Below are positions 14,585 through 22,828 of a stretch of DNA of 40,181 nt, one piece after another. The position numbers and the translations under genes were made by a program. Where the stretch lies: the NCBI GenBank assembly GCA_028724585.1, contig JAQYCQ010000012.1, positions 1 through 40,181 of the forward strand. Direction: 5' to 3'. The number at the start of each line of letters is the position of its first letter. Position 1 is the stretch's first letter. The stretch comes from Bacillota bacterium. GTDB taxonomy: Bacteria > Bacillota > Clostridia > Peptostreptococcales > Anaerovoracaceae. The notes under the pieces are model-generated. The model was not told where the DNA came from and made no database searches. It was given only the letters and a program-made list of their open reading frames with translations.

Positions 14585-16987
14585 ATGGAACTTCGTATAG
14601 GAACAAGAAGAAGCAGGCTGGCTATAGCGCAGTCTGAACTGGTAGCGGAAAGAATCGAAAAGATAGCTCCTGAAGTCCACGTAGAACTGGTCCCGATGGA
14701 CACATACGGCGATAAGGTAAGGGACAGGTCTCTGGCCGATATTGGAGGCAAGGGTGTTTTCGCTATGGAGATCGAAGCTGCTCTACTGAACGGCGACATA
14801 GATCTGGCGGTACACAGCGCCAAGGACCTTCCCATGGAACTGGTTGACGGGCTTGTCATAGCCGCGACTTTAAACAGGGAGGAGCCGAGGGATGTCCTGA
14901 TAACCAGGGATGGTACCAGGCTCAGTGACATGCCGGCGGGGAGCGTGATAGGAACCTCTAGCCTTAGAAGGGAACTGCAGTTAAAAGAAGTGAATCCCGG
15001 AATAGTGGTCAGGTCTCTTAGGGGCAATGTGCCTACGAGGATCGGAAAATTAAGGGACGGACTCTATGACGGCATAGTCCTCGCGGGAGCCGGACTGAGG
15101 AGGCTGGAGCTCGATCATGAGGAAGACCTGCATTATGAAGAGTTTTCGCCTGAGAAATTCGTGCCGGCGGCCGGACAGGGAATCCTGGCTGTAGAGGGCA
15201 GGAAGGATGACACGGAGTTTAAGGACATCCTCAGGGAGCTTGATGAGGAAGACGCCCGCAGGATGCTCAGCTTCGAGCGTTCCTTTATGGCGGCGGTCGG
15301 AGGGTCATGCAATGCCCCGTGCGGTGTCTACTCTCATCAGCAGGATGGCGCTTTCAGGGCGTCTGCCATGTATGTCACTCCATACGGCAGGCTGAACCGC
15401 CTGGTGCTTGAAGATATTTCGCCGGAAGAGCTTGAAGAGAGCGCTGAAGAGCTTGCCGGAAAACTGAAAAAAGGCTTTGTGTCTATCGTCGGAGCGGGTC
15501 CGGGATCAGAAAAACTGATCACTGAGGCGGGACTAAAAAAGGTACGTGAAGCAGATGTCCTTGTCTATGACGATCTGGTCGATCTTTCGCTTATCAATGA
15601 AGCGCCGCTTGGATGCAGGCTCATATATGTGGGAAAAAGATCCGGAAAACACTACAGAAAGCAGGATGAGATCAATTCTATCCTTGTCTTGGAGGCTGAG
15701 AATGGTGCGTATGTAGTGCGCCTGAAGGGCGGAGATCCGTACATCTTCGGACGCGGGGGAGAAGAAGTGCTCGCCCTTAAGAGAGAAGGAATCGCATATG
15801 ATGTGACTCCGGGCGTAACATCCGCTGCGGCTGTTCCCGAGATCGCGGGTATCCCTGTTACCCACAGAGGGCTGGCCAGGTCCTTCCATGTGATCACAGG
15901 ACATGAAATGAAGGGCGGATCCGGAGTGGACTATGAGAAACTGGCTTCGCTCGAAGGGACTCTGGTCTTTCTCATGGGACTGCACGCGCTCGGCAATATC
16001 TCCCGCGAGCTCATATCATACGGAAAGGACGGGAATACACCTGCCGCAGTGATCTCCGATGGCGCGTCGGTTTATGAAAGAAATGTGGCAGGCACTCTTT
16101 CGGATATTGCTGAAAAGGCTGAAGCAGCAGGGATGAAGACTCCTGCCGTCATAGTGATAGGCGATACTGTAGCGCTCGACCTCAAACCGGACAGCGCCGG
16201 TAAGGGTCCTCTTTATGGAAAACGTGTCATGATCACAGGCTCCAGGGATGTCTGCGAGAGCATGAACAGGGCTTTCGAAGGCACCGGCGCTGAGCTCGTA
16301 AACCTCAGCCTTATAGAAACGGAAGAGATGCCGCAAGCAGAGGGGACTGATGATATACTGTCGGAGCTAGGAGAATACAGCTGGCTGGTATTCAGGAGCA
16401 GGCGCGGCGTTAAGGCATTTTTCAGTATTCTGAAGTCTAAGGGTAAGGATCTGCGCAGCATTGCCCATATGAAGATAGCGTGTATAGGAAAAGGAACAGC
16501 GGAAGAGCTGAACCGGATCGGTTTCCTGTGTGATCTTATGCCGTCCGTTTCCAGAGGAGCTGTGCTGGGAAAGGAGCTTGCGGAAAAACTGCAGGGAAGC
16601 TGTGAAAGAGTGCTCTGTATAACAGGTACGTTGGCGCGGGAGCTCGATGAGCGCGGCGGAAGGGATCCTTTCAGCGACGCACTTGCGGAAGCCGGTATTC
16701 CGTACAGGAATATCATACTATACAGGACGTTCCCGGATGAACGCCGCAGAGAAGACCTGATCCGCGAGCAGGAGCGTGTCGATTATATCGTCCTCTGCTC
16801 AGGCTCGGGAGCGAAGGCCTTCTCCCTTTTCGGCGGAGTGAGCGGAAAAGCGAAGCTTACGGCTATAGGGCCGGAAACCGCAAAGATCATGAAAAAGCTG
16901 GGACTTAACCCGGACCTTACAGCGCAAGTGTATAATGCTGAGGGAGTAAAGCAGATCATTTTGGAGGATCAGAACATTGAGAACTAA
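14585..16987 (+). CDS. Trifunctional HemC-SUMT(CobA)-HemD fusion
   Basis: One 800-residue frame carries three tetrapyrrole enzymes. Residues 1 to about 295 are porphobilinogen deaminase (IGTRRSRLAIAQ start, HSAKDLP, GTSSLRRE, and Cys242 in GGSCNAPCG for the dipyrromethane cofactor). About 297-540 is uroporphyrinogen-III C-methyltransferase (SIVGAGPGSEKL, RLKGGDPYIFGRGGEE, GVTSAAAVPEIAGIPVTHRG). About 543-800 is uroporphyrinogen-III synthase (YGKRVMITGSRDVCE). Together they convert porphobilinogen to precorrin-2. The start at ATG 14585 follows GGAGG (14576-14580). The frame is open through both junctions. hemL overlaps its end by 11 bases. Fusion of adjacent steps may channel unstable hydroxymethylbilane. 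Confidence 0.92.
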   Translation: MELRIGTRRSRLAIAQSELVAERIEKIAPEVHVELVPMDTYGDKVRDRSLADIGGKGVFAMEIEAALLNGDIDLAVHSAKDLPMELVDGLVIAATLNREEPRDVLITRDGTRLSDMPAGSVIGTSSLRRELQLKEVNPGIVVRSLRGNVPTRIGKLRDGLYDGIVLAGAGLRRLELDHEEDLHYEEFSPEKFVPAAGQGILAVEGRKDDTEFKDILRELDEEDARRMLSFERSFMAAVGGSCNAPCGVYSHQQDGAFRASAMYVTPYGRLNRLVLEDISPEELEESAEELAGKLKKGFVSIVGAGPGSEKLITEAGLKKVREADVLVYDDLVDLSLINEAPLGCRLIYVGKRSGKHYRKQDEINSILVLEAENGAYVVRLKGGDPYIFGRGGEEVLALKREGIAYDVTPGVTSAAAVPEIAGIPVTHRGLARSFHVITGHEMKGGSGVDYEKLASLEGTLVFLMGLHALGNISRELISYGKDGNTPAAVISDGASVYERNVAGTLSDIAEKAEAAGMKTPAVIVIGDTVALDLKPDSAGKGPLYGKRVMITGSRDVCESMNRAFEGTGAELVNLSLIETEEMPQAEGTDDILSELGEYSWLVFRSRRGVKAFFSILKSKGKDLRSIAHMKIACIGKGTAEELNRIGFLCDLMPSVSRGAVLGKELAEKLQGSCERVLCITGTLARELDERGGRDPFSDALAEAGIPYRNIILYRTFPDERRREDLIREQERVDYIVLCSGSGAKAFSLFGGVSGKAKLTAIGPETAKIMKKLGLNPDLTAQVYNAEGVKQIILEDQNIEN

Positions 16988-18263
16988 TAAATCAGAAGAA
17001 CTGTTCGAACGCTCGAAAAAGAGGATCCCGGGAGGAGTTAACAGCCCGGTCCGCGCTTTCGGAAACGTGGGCGGAGTTCCGCGTTTCATCGCCAGGGCAG
17101 AGGGCGACAGGATCTTCGATGTTGATGGAAACGAATATATAGATTACGTAATGTCATGGGGACCTATGATACTGGGGCACGGCCGCGAGCAGGTCCTCGA
17201 GGCTGTGGAAAAAGCCTGCAGGGAAGGGCTGACCTTCGGAGCCCCTACGGAAAAAGAGCTTGTCCTCGCGGATCTCATATCGGAAGCCATGCCTTCCATG
17301 GAAAAGGTGCGTCTTGTAAGCTCCGGCACTGAAGCGACTATGTCGGCAATACGCCTGGCGCGCGGATATACAAAAAAGGACTATATTATTAAGTTCAGGG
17401 GCAACTATCACGGACATTCAGACGGACTGCTCGTCAAAGCCGGGTCCGGCGCTATGACCACCGCCGTTCCTGACTCCGCCGGCGTTCCGAAAGGATACGC
17501 GGAGACGACTCTTGTCGCTGAATACAACGATGAGGAAAGCGTAAGAGCGCTGATGGACGAATATAAAGGAAAGGTGGCCTGCGTCATCGTAGAACCGGTC
17601 GCGGCCAATATGGGAGTTATCCTTCCAAAGGAGGGCTTCCTGCAGTTTCTGAGAAAGATAACTGAGGAGAATGACTGCCTGCTCATCTTCGATGAAGTTA
17701 TCACAGGCTTCCGCCTGAGCTACGGCGGAGCGCAGGAATATTACGGCATAAAGCCTGACCTTACCACTATAGGCAAGATAGTGGGAGGCGGCATGCCTCT
17801 GGCTGCCTACGGCGGAGCGGCAAAGATCATGGACCATATTTCTCCGGCGGGCGATGTTTACCAGGCAGGTACTCTGTCCGGAAATCCTGTGGCTACAGCA
17901 GCGGGAATAGAGACCTTAAAGCTGCTGAGAGACAATAAGGAAGGGTACGCTGAGCTGGAAAAGAAGGCATCGAAGATCAGGGAAGCTTTTGAGGAAAGCG
18001 GCAGAAAAAGGGGCCGACGCATCATAGTAAACCAGGCAGGGTCGCTTCTCAGTGCTTTTCACTGTGGTGAAAACACATCGGAATGCATAAGCAATTATGA
18101 TGATGTATGTACATGCGACCTGGATTTCTTCAGCAGCGATTTTCACGCCCTGCTTGACGCCGGCATTTATATGGCGCCGTCCCAGTTTGAAGCTGTGTTC
18201 TTATCCATGGCGCATACAGACGAAGATATAGAAAGGACCTGCAGGATCATAGAGAGTTTATAA
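16977..18263 (+). CDS. hemL: Glutamate-1-semialdehyde 2,1-aminomutase
   Basis: The 428-residue product converts glutamate-1-semialdehyde to 5-aminolevulinate with pyridoxal phosphate. Lys267 in TTIGKIVGGGMP is the PLP Schiff-base lysine; KKRIPGGVNSPVRAF, SSGTEATMSAIRLARG and IFDEVITGFR are family blocks. The start is a TTG nine bases after GGAGG (16963-16967), inside the end of the fused hemC-cobA-hemD gene, so translation is probably coupled. hemA begins one base after its stop. Confidence 0.96.
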   Translation: MRTNKSEELFERSKKRIPGGVNSPVRAFGNVGGVPRFIARAEGDRIFDVDGNEYIDYVMSWGPMILGHGREQVLEAVEKACREGLTFGAPTEKELVLADLISEAMPSMEKVRLVSSGTEATMSAIRLARGYTKKDYIIKFRGNYHGHSDGLLVKAGSGAMTTAVPDSAGVPKGYAETTLVAEYNDEESVRALMDEYKGKVACVIVEPVAANMGVILPKEGFLQFLRKITEENDCLLIFDEVITGFRLSYGGAQEYYGIKPDLTTIGKIVGGGMPLAAYGGAAKIMDHISPAGDVYQAGTLSGNPVATAAGIETLKLLRDNKEGYAELEKKASKIREAFEESGRKRGRRIIVNQAGSLLSAFHCGENTSECISNYDDVCTCDLDFFSSDFHALLDAGIYMAPSQFEAVFLSMAHTDEDIERTCRIIESL

Positions 18264-18264
18264 A

Positions 18265-19506
18265 ATGTCCAGTTTATATATTTTAAGCATAAATTATAAA
18301 AGCACGTCCAATGATGTCCTGTCCCGCTTTTCCTTTACCAAGGATGATACCAGGCTGCTGGTGAGGCAGCTGCTTGAGGATCCTGAGATAGACGAGGCGT
18401 GCGTTGTGTCCACATGCAACAGGACCGAGGTCTGCTGCAGCAGCGAAGGACAGGAAAATATCTTCGCGGGGATGCTGGAAAAGCTTATATCTTTTGCCGG
18501 TGTGAGTCCTGACGAGCTTGATACGGAAAGCGTTTTCTGGAGATACCAGGATGAAATGGCTGTCCGCCACCTGTTCGAAGTCACTGCCGGCCTGAAGTCA
18601 ATGATACTCGGAGAAGACCAGATACTCGGCCAGGTAAAGAATGCCTATGAGATGGCCTCTGAAGAAGGAGGCTGCGGCAAGTTCTTCCATACACTTTTCC
18701 AGAAGGCTCTGGCCGCGGCGAAGAAGGTAAAAACAGACACTTCGATGTCTAAAAGATCCGTATCTGTATCTACGCTGAGCTTCATAGAAGCGAAGAAATT
18801 CTTCAATGACCTGAGTGGAAAGAAGATACTGATCATAGGAGCACGCGGGCACATGGGCAGCATCATCCTTAAAAACGCCCTGGATATCCCAGGCCTTCAG
18901 GTATTCGTTACCCTGAGAAACGACTGGCCGGAGGACAAAAACCGCCTGGCCGAAAATGGAGAACTGGTCAGCGCTCCGCGCAGGGAGAGGGTCCACGGAA
19001 GCGTGACCGAATATACTGCTGTCATGTACCAGCAGAGGTACCTCTGGGCGGATGACATGGATATCATAGTAAGTGTGACCAGAAGCCCTCATTATACCCT
19101 TACTTACCGGGAACTTAAGGAGAGCTTCCGTACGAAGAAGGACCGTCTGCTGTTTGATCTGGCTCTTCCTAATGACATCAGCCCGGAATGCAGGGATATG
19201 GAAAATACTCTTCTTTATGATATGGACGATATGAAGAAGCTGGCAGAGCATAATAACATGGAAAAGAAGCAGATTGCCCTGCAGGCAGGAGAGCTTCTCA
19301 AAGAATATGAAGAAGAGTTCCTTAAAGACGAAACGCTCAGGCAGTCCAGAGACGACCTGGATCAGCTTAAAGAAAAGCTGGAAGGCCTTGCGGAGAGAAA
19401 GGGCTTCGACAGAGCTCTGGACACCCTTCTTTACAGGGTAAGGGACGACAGCACGGAATACCAGTTCCGACAGCTGATGAAAGTGCTCAGGGAAATAGAA
19501 ATCTAG
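18265..19506 (+). CDS. hemA: Glutamyl-tRNA reductase
   Basis: The 413-residue product reduces glutamyl-tRNA(Glu) to glutamate-1-semialdehyde with NADPH. Cys51 in VVSTCNRTE is the catalytic thiol and GLKSMILGEDQILGQVK is the family hallmark. The NADPH-binding segment reads IIGARGHMGS, one residue longer than the usual GAGxMG pattern. A C-terminal helical dimerisation domain follows. It starts one base after hemL with only a weak GAGAG site, consistent with translational coupling. Confidence 0.93.
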   Translation: MSSLYILSINYKSTSNDVLSRFSFTKDDTRLLVRQLLEDPEIDEACVVSTCNRTEVCCSSEGQENIFAGMLEKLISFAGVSPDELDTESVFWRYQDEMAVRHLFEVTAGLKSMILGEDQILGQVKNAYEMASEEGGCGKFFHTLFQKALAAAKKVKTDTSMSKRSVSVSTLSFIEAKKFFNDLSGKKILIIGARGHMGSIILKNALDIPGLQVFVTLRNDWPEDKNRLAENGELVSAPRRERVHGSVTEYTAVMYQQRYLWADDMDIIVSVTRSPHYTLTYRELKESFRTKKDRLLFDLALPNDISPECRDMENTLLYDMDDMKKLAEHNNMEKKQIALQAGELLKEYEEEFLKDETLRQSRDDLDQLKEKLEGLAERKGFDRALDTLLYRVRDDSTEYQFRQLMKVLREIEI

Positions 19507-19549
19507 AAAGTTATTACCGCAGTTGTCTATCAGACAGGGAGTGGATAAA

Positions 19550-20536
19550 ATGATCAAGAGACCAAGACGCCTCAGACAGAATAGAGTACTTCGCAAAATG
19601 GTTCAGGAAACGCACGTTTCAAAGGATGGACTCATATATCCTATGTTCGTCTGCGAAGGTGAGAATGTAAAAGAGGAAATACCGTCTATGGAGGGACAGT
19701 ACCGCTGGAGCGTAGACCGTATGGGAGAAAAGCTGGGGCAGCTTCAGGACGCAGGAGTGAACAGTGTAATGTTCTTCGGCATTCCTGACCATAAGGATTC
19801 CGCAGGAAGCGGGGCTTATGATCCTGACGGGATCGTACAGCGCGCCTTAAGGCAGGCAAAAAAGGATTTCCCTGAAATGTATCTGATCACGGACGTGTGT
19901 ATGTGCGAGTACACTGACCACGGGCACTGCGGCATACTCTGCGAGCACGATGGAGTCCGCGATGTGGACAATGACAAGACTCTGGAGATGCTGGCAAGGA
20001 TCGCCGTATCCCATGCCCAGGCTGGAGCTGACATGGTCGCTCCTTCGGATATGATGGACGGACGTGTCCTTGCTATGAGAAAAGCGCTTGACGAAGCGGG
20101 CTTTACTCATATTCCTATCATGTCGTACGCGGTCAAATACGCGTCGGCCTTCTACGGTCCTTTCCGCGACGCTGCCGATTCAGCTCCGCAGTTCGGAGAC
20201 CGCAGGACATATCAGATGGATTACCACAACCGCAAGGAAGCGATAAAGGAAGCCCTGTCGGATATAGATGAGGGCGCTGATATCATAATGGTAAAACCGG
20301 CAATGTCATATCTGGATATCCTGGAAGATGTTGCTGAGATCGTGAATGTTCCGGTGGCAGCGTACAGCGTCAGTGGTGAATACGCTATGGTCAAGGCTGC
20401 TTCGGACAAAGGCTGGATAGACGGATCGAGGATCCTGGCCGAGATGGCTACCGCTGTTTTCCGCGCCGGAGCATCTATCTACCTGACATATTTCGCGGAA
20501 GAGATAGCCGGATTAATCGACAGAGGAGAGATCTGA
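19550..20536 (+). CDS. hemB: Porphobilinogen synthase (delta-aminolevulinate dehydratase)
   Basis: The 328-residue product condenses two 5-aminolevulinates to porphobilinogen. DVCMCEYTDHGHCG is the zinc-type active-site cysteine motif; lysines in SYAVKYASAFYGPFRDAA and IIMVKPAMSYLD form the two substrate Schiff bases. ATG 19550 follows AGGGAGTGG; an upstream TTG at 19523 has no ribosome site. Its last 24 bases overlap the end of the convergent Met8-like gene. Confidence 0.96.
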   Translation: MIKRPRRLRQNRVLRKMVQETHVSKDGLIYPMFVCEGENVKEEIPSMEGQYRWSVDRMGEKLGQLQDAGVNSVMFFGIPDHKDSAGSGAYDPDGIVQRALRQAKKDFPEMYLITDVCMCEYTDHGHCGILCEHDGVRDVDNDKTLEMLARIAVSHAQAGADMVAPSDMMDGRVLAMRKALDEAGFTHIPIMSYAVKYASAFYGPFRDAADSAPQFGDRRTYQMDYHNRKEAIKEALSDIDEGADIIMVKPAMSYLDILEDVAEIVNVPVAAYSVSGEYAMVKAASDKGWIDGSRILAEMATAVFRAGASIYLTYFAEEIAGLIDRGEI

Positions 20537-21130
20537 TATCTCTTTCTCGGATAAAGGCCGTCCTTTTTCTACGGCGAGTTTAAAAGAGCTCTTCATAACC
20601 CGGTGCCTCTTCGCGGCATCGGGTTCTTCTTTTTTCAGCTTCTTTCTGAGACTTCTCTGCTGTTTCACTATCTCTCCGAAGTAAGGAGGGACCATTTCCC
20701 TGATCCTGTCTCTGACCCAGGCAGCCGCGGAAGGGGAGGCACCGCATGATGAAACAGAGGCGATGATATCCCCGTCCCTGTATATAGCCGGGAATATGAA
20801 GGTGCTGTATTTTTCATTGTCGACTGTGTTTACAGCTATGCCTCTCTCAACGCATGCCTGATATATCATACGGTCTGCTTCAGGATCTGCTGCTGCGTTT
20901 ACTACAAGGATCATGCCCTGCACATCTTCTTCCCTTACATTCCTTTCCTCGAAGCTCATTTTGTTCGCGATCAGCAGATCCATCACTTCTTCTGAAATAT
21001 GAGATGAAACGACCCTGATATCCGCTCCGAAATCCAGCAGAGTCTTTATCTTCTGATAAGCTGTATGGTGCCCGCCGACCACAAGGCAGGGTCTGTTTTC
21101 GATGTTAAGATACATAGGAAAGTATGTCAT
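20513..21130 (-). CDS. Precorrin-2 dehydrogenase / sirohydrochlorin ferrochelatase (Met8/CysG-N type)
   Basis: The 205-residue product starts at ATG 21130 after AGGAG. FPMYLNIENRPCLVVGG, FGADIRVVS, and the SSCGASPSAAAWVRDRIRE block match the Met8/SirC/CysG-N family that oxidises precorrin-2 to sirohydrochlorin and may insert iron to give siroheme. The glycine-rich turn reads VVGGHHTAYQK where most members have a third glycine. It points towards hemB and overlaps its coding end by 24 bases, which is rare and may link their expression. It completes the route started by the fused enzyme. Confidence 0.87.
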   Translation of the reverse strand: MTYFPMYLNIENRPCLVVGGHHTAYQKIKTLLDFGADIRVVSSHISEEVMDLLIANKMSFEERNVREEDVQGMILVVNAAADPEADRMIYQACVERGIAVNTVDNEKYSTFIFPAIYRDGDIIASVSSCGASPSAAAWVRDRIREMVPPYFGEIVKQQRSLRKKLKKEEPDAAKRHRVMKSSFKLAVEKGRPLSEKEISDLSSVD

Positions 21131-21224
21131 GGCATTCTCCTGAAGCTGAAAACTATACCGCTTCCGGAACTTACGGGAGCGGAAGCTATATATGCTTGAT
21201 GGTATTTTAGCTGAGATAAAAAAC

Positions 21225-21233
21225 TGATATACT
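21225..21233 (+). promoter_or_regulatory. Extended -10 promoter (TGaTATACT)
   Basis: TGaTATACT lies 36 bases before the small ORF at 21269 and identifies the start of the transcription unit for the nuclease-like gene. The -35 is weak. Confidence 0.5.
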
Positions 21234-21268
21234 AATATGTAGATAGTTTATCATGAGGAAGGAGTTTT

Positions 21269-21427
21269 ATGAGCGGTTTTTGGACCGTTTTTAAAGAAGA
21301 TCCTGTATGGCTCAGGGGACAACAAGTTTGCCCGGAGGGCCTTGGCGCGCGGAGCGCCCGCAGAATCCTGATCTTATGGTATTATGTAATTGATTTTTAC
21401 AAGGCTGCCAGTGAAGGGAAGATATAG
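21269..21427 (+). CDS. Possible 52-residue leader ORF
   Basis: ATG 21269 follows AGGAAGGAG at good spacing and the frame stays open for 52 codons, ending in TAG that shares its last base with the GTG start of the next gene. The product begins MSGFWTVFKEDPVWLRG and is unlike any family I know. Its middle is encoded by a hairpin repeat (21330-21359), which elsewhere is always non-coding. It may be a real small protein, a translated leader that couples the next gene, or chance. Confidence 0.4.
   Translation: MSGFWTVFKEDPVWLRGQQVCPEGLGARSARRILILWYYVIDFYKAASEGKI
21330..21359. repeat. Mini-hairpin repeat, pair
   Basis: GCCC-GGA-GGGC (21330-21340) and GGCGC-GCGGA-GCGCC (21344-21358). This is the only copy inside a possible reading frame. 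Confidence 0.65.
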
Positions 21428-22557
21428 TGCCTGACCGTAATAATAAGAGTAAAAAACTGACTGGAAATGACGTAAGGCTTCAGAAACGCTTCCTAAGGAT
21501 AGATTCTTTCGACGATTACTACGATCATCTGTATGAATTCAGGTTCCTTAAGGAAACCCCGGATGTTTTTATCCATCAGATGAAGCTGATGGAAGGGGAC
21601 GGAAAGCGTACTCACCGCGAAAAGGATGATCTTATCGCAAAGAAAAAAAGGCGGATAACGAAGGAGCTGAAAAAGCGCATGGAAGAGTTGTGCACCGAGA
21701 TGAAAAGCAGCGGTTTCTGGGATACTCAAGCTCTGGAAAATTCTCCGGAAAAAGTACTGTTCCGCTACCGTTACCCGGAGGGTCGGCGCGCGGCAGTGAT
21801 AAACGAGGTGGCACGGGGATGCGCTTCAGAGATTTCAGAAAATGATGGGATCATTTCGGCTGAGATATCCGGGGAGCACTATAGAGAGCTCGCGGTCATG
21901 GCTTTCAGGTGGCACGCTTTTGATGATCCCGGAGATCAGGGAGGCATCCGCGATATATCTGGCAGAGCTGGAACTGGAGACGGAAAAAAGCTGCCTGCTG
22001 AGATCAGAAATTACCAGGCGGACTCGTTTCTCAGGACGGTCTGTTACCCGGCTCAGATGGACGGGCTGATAGCCAGTCTGTCAGTCTATACAAAGGACTA
22101 TAGGAGCATGCGGTCGATGAAAAATCTTCGAGCGAGAAAACTTGCCGACGCTTTTTTGGAGAAGCTTTATGAAAAGAGAGCGGCAGTCTGGCAGCAGCTG
22201 TTGATAGAGGAAAAGGAGTCCGGAAAGTGGGTGTCTGAGGAAAAAGCCTTCCGCATCACAGCCAGGCACTTCACGGATGCCGTATACCAGTATAAGCCGG
22301 TATGGCTTCACGGGCAGTCTCTCGACATATTCATCCCGTCTCTAGCGGCGGCGATAGAGTATCAGGGCCTGCAGCATTACCAGCCGGTTGATTTCTTCGG
22401 CGGCGATGAAGGATATTACGACAACAGGAAACGTGACGCGAAGAAACGGATGCTCTGCGAGAGAAAGGGTATCAGACTCATTTACTGGAGATACGACGAG
22501 CCTCTGACGGACAAATGGTTCGAAGAAAACATAATGCCGCTGATAACAGAAAAATAA
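21427..22557 (+). CDS. Protein with C-terminal PD-(D/E)XK/Vsr-like endonuclease domain
   Basis: The 376-residue product starts at GTG 21427 after GAAGGGAAG. The N-terminal 270 residues are basic, helical and unrecognised (AKKKRRITKELKKRMEELC near 75). The C-terminal part contains LDIFIPSLAAAIEYQGLQHY, where Asp, then Glu and Gln, fit a PD-(D/E)XK core, followed by a RKRDAKKRMLCERKGIRLIYW segment typical of Vsr/DUF2726-like nucleases. DNA cleavage or repair is plausible but unproved. There is no methylase beside it, so a restriction system is not supported. Confidence 0.75.
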   Translation: MPDRNNKSKKLTGNDVRLQKRFLRIDSFDDYYDHLYEFRFLKETPDVFIHQMKLMEGDGKRTHREKDDLIAKKKRRITKELKKRMEELCTEMKSSGFWDTQALENSPEKVLFRYRYPEGRRAAVINEVARGCASEISENDGIISAEISGEHYRELAVMAFRWHAFDDPGDQGGIRDISGRAGTGDGKKLPAEIRNYQADSFLRTVCYPAQMDGLIASLSVYTKDYRSMRSMKNLRARKLADAFLEKLYEKRAAVWQQLLIEEKESGKWVSEEKAFRITARHFTDAVYQYKPVWLHGQSLDIFIPSLAAAIEYQGLQHYQPVDFFGGDEGYYDNRKRDAKKRMLCERKGIRLIYWRYDEPLTDKWFEENIMPLITEK

Positions 22558-22576
22558 AAAAATTATCAAGTCCTGC

Positions 22577-22603
22577 GAGAGCTCCGCTCACGGGGCCTCC
22601 GGC
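22577..22603. repeat. Mini-hairpin repeat, pair
   Basis: GAGAGC-TCC-GCTCAC (22577-22591, one mismatch), then GCC-TCC-GGC (22595-22603). Confidence 0.7.
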
Positions 22604-22669
22604 GGTAAGTTAAGCCGTTTGTACAGAATTGTATACGATCACGCTGTACTTATGTCTGGAAATTGTATG

Positions 22670-22721
22670 TTGAAAAAGGCAGCCAGCTGCGCTATCATAG
22701 AGAAGCATCTTATACAAGATG
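22670..22721 (+). promoter_or_regulatory. nrdD promoter with palindrome at the transcript start
   Basis: TTGAAA (22670-22675) and TATCAT (22693-22698) are separated by 17 bases, giving a start near 22705. A perfect inverted repeat CATCTT/AAGATG with a 4-base spacer occupies 22706-22721, exactly where a repressor or a 5' mRNA hairpin would act. It does not resemble an NrdR box pair. Confidence 0.65.
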
Positions 22722-22828
22722 TAGAGAGACACTTTATGAATACATCTATATCTGGGGAAATCTCCTGTCCTGCAGTGAATTGAAGGACGGCTTGGGATTT
22801 TCTGTTTTTATAAAGAGGGGGAGATTCA

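Noticed and set aside
18598-19596. 332-codon minus-strand frame inside hemA
   Set aside because: Antisense shadow of a gene with clear family motifs.
21427-22557. Restriction-modification system
   Set aside because: No methyltransferase gene adjoins the nuclease-like protein.
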